NCBI GenBank assembly: GCA_013329905.1
Contig: DUJH01000012.1
Span: 63,289 to 71,850, forward strand
DNA length: 8,562 nucleotides
Source: Candidatus Thalassarchaeaceae archaeon
GTDB taxonomy: Archaea; Thermoplasmatota; Poseidoniia; Poseidoniales; Thalassarchaeaceae
Direction of reading: 5' to 3'
The position numbers were made by a program, and so were the translations under genes. A model generated the notes under the pieces. That model was not told the origin of the DNA, made no database searches, and was given only the letters and a program-made list of their open reading frames with translations. This document shows, piece by piece, positions 6,762 to 8,562 of this stretch. Position 1 is the first letter of the stretch. Each line of letters starts with the position of its first letter.

Positions 6762-7364
6762 ATGGGGATGCATGATTGCAGTTGCGATTATGAACATAAT
6801 ACAGGCTATTGAGAGATCGATGTATTTCCAGGCCTTGGGTTTGTTCAGAACCTCTGAGAGGCTCCTAGCTCCGTAGCCGAGCGAGAAGAAGAACACGAAT
6901 GAGGCGGTGGCAGCACCGATTCCGAAGGCAACTCTCTCATCCCCGAGATACCTGCTTGAGGTGCCTCCAATCAACAGTAAGGTGTCTACATACACATGCG
7001 GATTGAGGAATGTGAAAGCTGCGGCTGCAGCTATGGTTGGAGCAAGATCACTTTCCCCCTCACCCTCTGTAGACATCCCGACGGGGCTCATTGCAGATTT
7101 TATTCTCAATACTCCATAACTAATCAAGAAGATCGATGCTCCGATTGCTATCATAAATTCCGCTCCTTCAATTCCTGCTAGTATACTCCCCACACCGAGG
7201 ACTCCCGCTGTAATTAGTAAGGCGTCGAATACTGAACATGCCAAGCATACAGCAAATACATGAGAGCGCATTAGGCCCTGTCTCATTACGAAGACATTTT
7301 GCGGTCCTAGAGCCAATATTAGCCCAATGCTCAGCGCGAAACCCTCCAGAGCCGAGTCGAACAT
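6756..7364 (-). CDS. LysE/ArgO-type amino-acid exporter
   Basis: Integral membrane exporter of the LysE family, 202 residues, full length for this group. It carries the family landmarks LILALGPQNVFVMRQG (15-30) and FLNPHVYVDT (119-128), both close to those of ArgO/LysE, which export arginine, lysine or toxic analogues. Six hydrophobic segments are visible (about 5-20, 36-56, 68-87, 110-134, 148-166, 180-200), with a polar Glu/Ser-rich loop at 93-107 between the third and fourth. ATG 7364 is preceded on this strand by TGAGGA, 7 bp away. Five of six arginines use AGA/AGG, as in the convergent PLP-enzyme gene that it overlaps by 6 bp. The pairing suggests export of that enzyme's product or of excess substrate. 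LysE-family homologues such as RhtB export other amino acids, so arginine/lysine is a likely but unproven substrate. Confidence 0.93.
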   Translation of the reverse strand: MFDSALEGFALSIGLILALGPQNVFVMRQGLMRSHVFAVCLACSVFDALLITAGVLGVGSILAGIEGAEFMIAIGASIFLISYGVLRIKSAMSPVGMSTEGEGESDLAPTIAAAAAFTFLNPHVYVDTLLLIGGTSSRYLGDERVAFGIGAATASFVFFFSLGYGARSLSEVLNKPKAWKYIDLSIACIMFIIATAIMHPHL

Positions 7365-7370
7365 GAAAAG

Positions 7371-7376
7371 TCCTCA
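7371..7376 (-). promoter_or_regulatory. Ribosome-binding site of the LysE-family gene
   Basis: Reading the minus strand, TGAGGA lies 6-7 bp before ATG 7364 and supports that start. No clear TATA box is visible in the 116-bp gap behind it. Confidence 0.5.
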
Positions 7377-7446
7377 CGGGCTATGTTGAAAATCGTTGAG
7401 GCGTTACGAAATCTGACAAACGGATGAAGACGAAGAATCAAGCAAC

Positions 7447-7468
7447 CGAATCGGGACTTGCCGATTCG
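7447..7468 (-). terminator. Perfect 8-bp stem-loop downstream of L40e
   Basis: CGAATCGG (7447-7454) and CCGATTCG (7461-7468) form an exact inverted repeat around the 6-nt loop GACTTG. On the minus strand it begins 12 bp after the L40e stop and is followed by a pyrimidine-rich stretch (GTTGCTTGATTCTTCG), so it may end or stabilise the 3' end of the L40e transcript and insulate it from the exporter gene. Archaeal termination relies mainly on T-tracts, which are weak here, so the role is inferred. Confidence 0.45.
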
Positions 7469-7480
7469 ATCCTGTTTCAA

Positions 7481-7636
7481 TCAAACCTTACGGCGCTCGC
7501 TTGCCTTCAAGCGAAGACCTGTGTAACCGCACTTGCGGCATACGCGGACCTTGGTGCCGCGGTGAGTGGCGCTGCACTTCATGCAAATCCACTTCTTCAG
7601 GAGGCGAGCCTCGGCTTCGGGAAAGCGCTGAGCCAT
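7481..7636 (-). CDS. rpl40e: Large-subunit ribosomal protein eL40 (L40e), zinc ribbon
   Basis: Structural protein of the 50S subunit, free-standing as in archaea (eukaryotes make it as a ubiquitin fusion). The 51 residues begin MAQRFPEAEARLLKKW and contain one zinc ribbon with four cysteines: C18 and C21 (CMKC), C33 and C36 (CRKC), followed by GYTGLRLKASERRK, the basic tail that contacts rRNA. Length and motif spacing match archaeal L40e. The frame is open further upstream (in-frame ATGs at 7672 and 7681), but the family begins at MAQRF, so ATG 7636 is chosen. The Shine-Dalgarno site before it is weak (AGGT about 13 bp away), so it may be translated from a short or leaderless transcript. The gene is divergent from purA. 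Confidence 0.95.
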   Translation of the reverse strand: MAQRFPEAEARLLKKWICMKCSATHRGTKVRVCRKCGYTGLRLKASERRKV

Positions 7637-7753
7637 ACAGGCGCGCCGACCTGACTCCCCTTCATAATCCATTCCCAACACAAACCGGTCGCTGAACGTC
7701 AGTCATAGTCGGACCAATGGGTTCATACACCCTCCACAGAGCCATTGATTACG
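7637..7753. promoter_or_regulatory. Divergent promoter region between L40e and purA
   Basis: This 117-bp gap must hold the promoters of both genes. On the plus strand TTCATACA (7722-7729) matches the archaeal TATA consensus TTTATATA at 6 of 8 places and lies about 25-32 bp before the purA GTG, as expected for a leaderless transcript. On the minus strand GGATTATGAA (7670-7661) lies at a similar distance before L40e but matches less well. Both are tentative. Confidence 0.35.
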
Positions 7754-8562
7754 GTGCCTGCGACCGTTGTACTCGGAGCCCAGTGGGGCGATGAAGGGAA
7801 AGGCAAGGCGATAGACCAACTAGCCCCCCAATCAACGTGGGCTGTTCGCTTCCAAGGAGGCAATAATGCGGGTCATACGATTGTTGTTGGAGACACCACA
7901 CTCAAGCTTCACCAGATCCCTTCGGGAGTGACTGCGAAACACTGCAACTTGGTTCTCGGCGATGGTATGGTCGTCGATCCGTGGGTGCTTGATGAGGAAC
8001 TTGGACGGTGGGAGGCACTCACGGGAGAGCGGCCCGATGGCGAGCGGCTATTCATCAGCGAGCGAGCCAGCGTGATCCTTCCTTTCCATCGATTGTATGA
8101 TGGTGCTGACAAGGTGGTGGGGACTACTGGTCGTGGAATCGGCCCGGCTTATCGCGATCGGATTGAGCGGGTCGGCATTCGCTTTGTTGACATCGCTGGT
8201 GTACTTGCCGACCCGAAGCGAATTAAGCAGACGGTTTCGAGGATGAATTCGCAACTCAAGACAGTCAAGGTTGAGGCTGAAGTTAGTGCTGACGAACTGA
8301 CTGCAGACCTGCAGTGGATTCTCGATAGGTTTGGTCAAGCGATTAGGCCGACTGGTCTGATGGTCGACCTGGCTCTACGCAACGGTGAGAATGTACTTCT
8401 CGAAGGCGCACAGGGTGCTATGCTGGATATCGACCAGGGAACCTATCCTTTCGTGACTTCAAGCGTGGTCGGTCGGGCGAATGCCAGCCACGGGGCAGGC
8501 ATTCATCCCGGACACGTCACCGAGTGCTTCGGTATCACCAAGGCATACTGCACTCGAGTAGG
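7754..8562 (+). CDS. purA: Adenylosuccinate synthetase, N-terminal part (runs off the window)
   Basis: First committed step of AMP synthesis: IMP + aspartate + GTP give adenylosuccinate + GDP + phosphate, in the cytoplasm as a dimer. The visible 269 residues include the GTP loop GAQWGDEGKGK (8-18) with catalytic D13, and GGNNAGHT with catalytic H41, at the same numbers as in the E. coli enzyme. They also include GDGMVVDP, GTTGRGIGPAYRDR (123-136, IMP binding), LLEGAQGAMLDIDQGTYPFVTSS and KAYCTRVG. The full enzyme is about 430 residues, so the last third lies beyond the window. GTG 7754 gives the typical MPATVVLGAQWG start; TTG 7745 is the only other in-frame choice before the stop at 7706. 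No Shine-Dalgarno site precedes it, which suggests a leaderless message. Nothing looks broken. Confidence 0.97.
   Translation, partial: MPATVVLGAQWGDEGKGKAIDQLAPQSTWAVRFQGGNNAGHTIVVGDTTLKLHQIPSGVTAKHCNLVLGDGMVVDPWVLDEELGRWEALTGERPDGERLFISERASVILPFHRLYDGADKVVGTTGRGIGPAYRDRIERVGIRFVDIAGVLADPKRIKQTVSRMNSQLKTVKVEAEVSADELTADLQWILDRFGQAIRPTGLMVDLALRNGENVLLEGAQGAMLDIDQGTYPFVTSSVVGRANASHGAGIHPGHVTECFGITKAYCTRV

Noticed and set aside
5605..7440. Transposon or integron borders around the codon-deviant pair
   Set aside because: I could not find matching direct repeats, terminal inverted repeats, an integrase or a tRNA target at either side, so no mobile element is claimed.
7424..7654. 76-codon plus-strand frame covering L40e
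   Set aside because: L40e on the minus strand has both CxxC pairs and the correct length; the plus-strand frame shows no family features.
7637..7681. Longer L40e from an upstream in-frame ATG (7672 or 7681)
   Set aside because: L40e in archaea is about 46-56 residues and begins near MAQRF; the extra residues have no counterpart in the family.

Overview
The window looks like an archaeal chromosome segment, most likely a marine Thermoplasmatota/Euryarchaeota lineage of the Marine Group II (Poseidoniales) type. The archaeal calls rest on a membrane-anchored LonB-type protease (AAA+ domain interrupted by two membrane helices), a free-standing 51-residue ribosomal protein L40e and a UPF0147 protein. 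The MGII placement is weaker: it comes from the large Ig/cadherin-like surface protein with a short tail and was not tested against a database.

Layout: (1) 1-882 is the C-terminal end of a surface protein: extracellular beta-domains, acidic linker, one membrane helix and a proline-rich cytoplasmic tail. (2) A 71-bp gap with a perfect 18-bp inverted repeat and an 11-bp direct repeat leads to lonB (954-2984). (3) 3053-5604 is a tight co-directional run: an MFS exporter-like transporter, an Ntn-hydrolase isoaspartyl peptidase/asparaginase overlapping it by 4 bp, and a UPF0147 protein. (4) 5646-7364 holds a class V PLP-dependent enzyme and a LysE/ArgO-type amino-acid exporter. They converge with a 6-bp overlap and both use AGA/AGG arginine codons far more than their neighbours. 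(5) 7481-8562 is housekeeping: L40e on the minus strand, divergent from purA, which runs off the right end.

How the genes may work together: LonB is the membrane quality-control protease and follows a membrane-anchored surface protein. The MFS protein and the isoaspartyl peptidase are probably translationally coupled, which hints at linked transport and cleavage of asparaginyl/isoaspartyl compounds, but the transported substrate cannot be read from sequence. The PLP enzyme and the exporter form a plausible amino-acid conversion-and-export pair, probably acquired or at least under different codon selection. I see no CRISPR array, tRNA, rRNA, insertion sequence or obvious defence system. No gap between genes exceeds about 120 bp. 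The most unusual items are the codon-deviant PLP-enzyme/exporter pair and the conserved-looking C-terminal tail of the surface protein.
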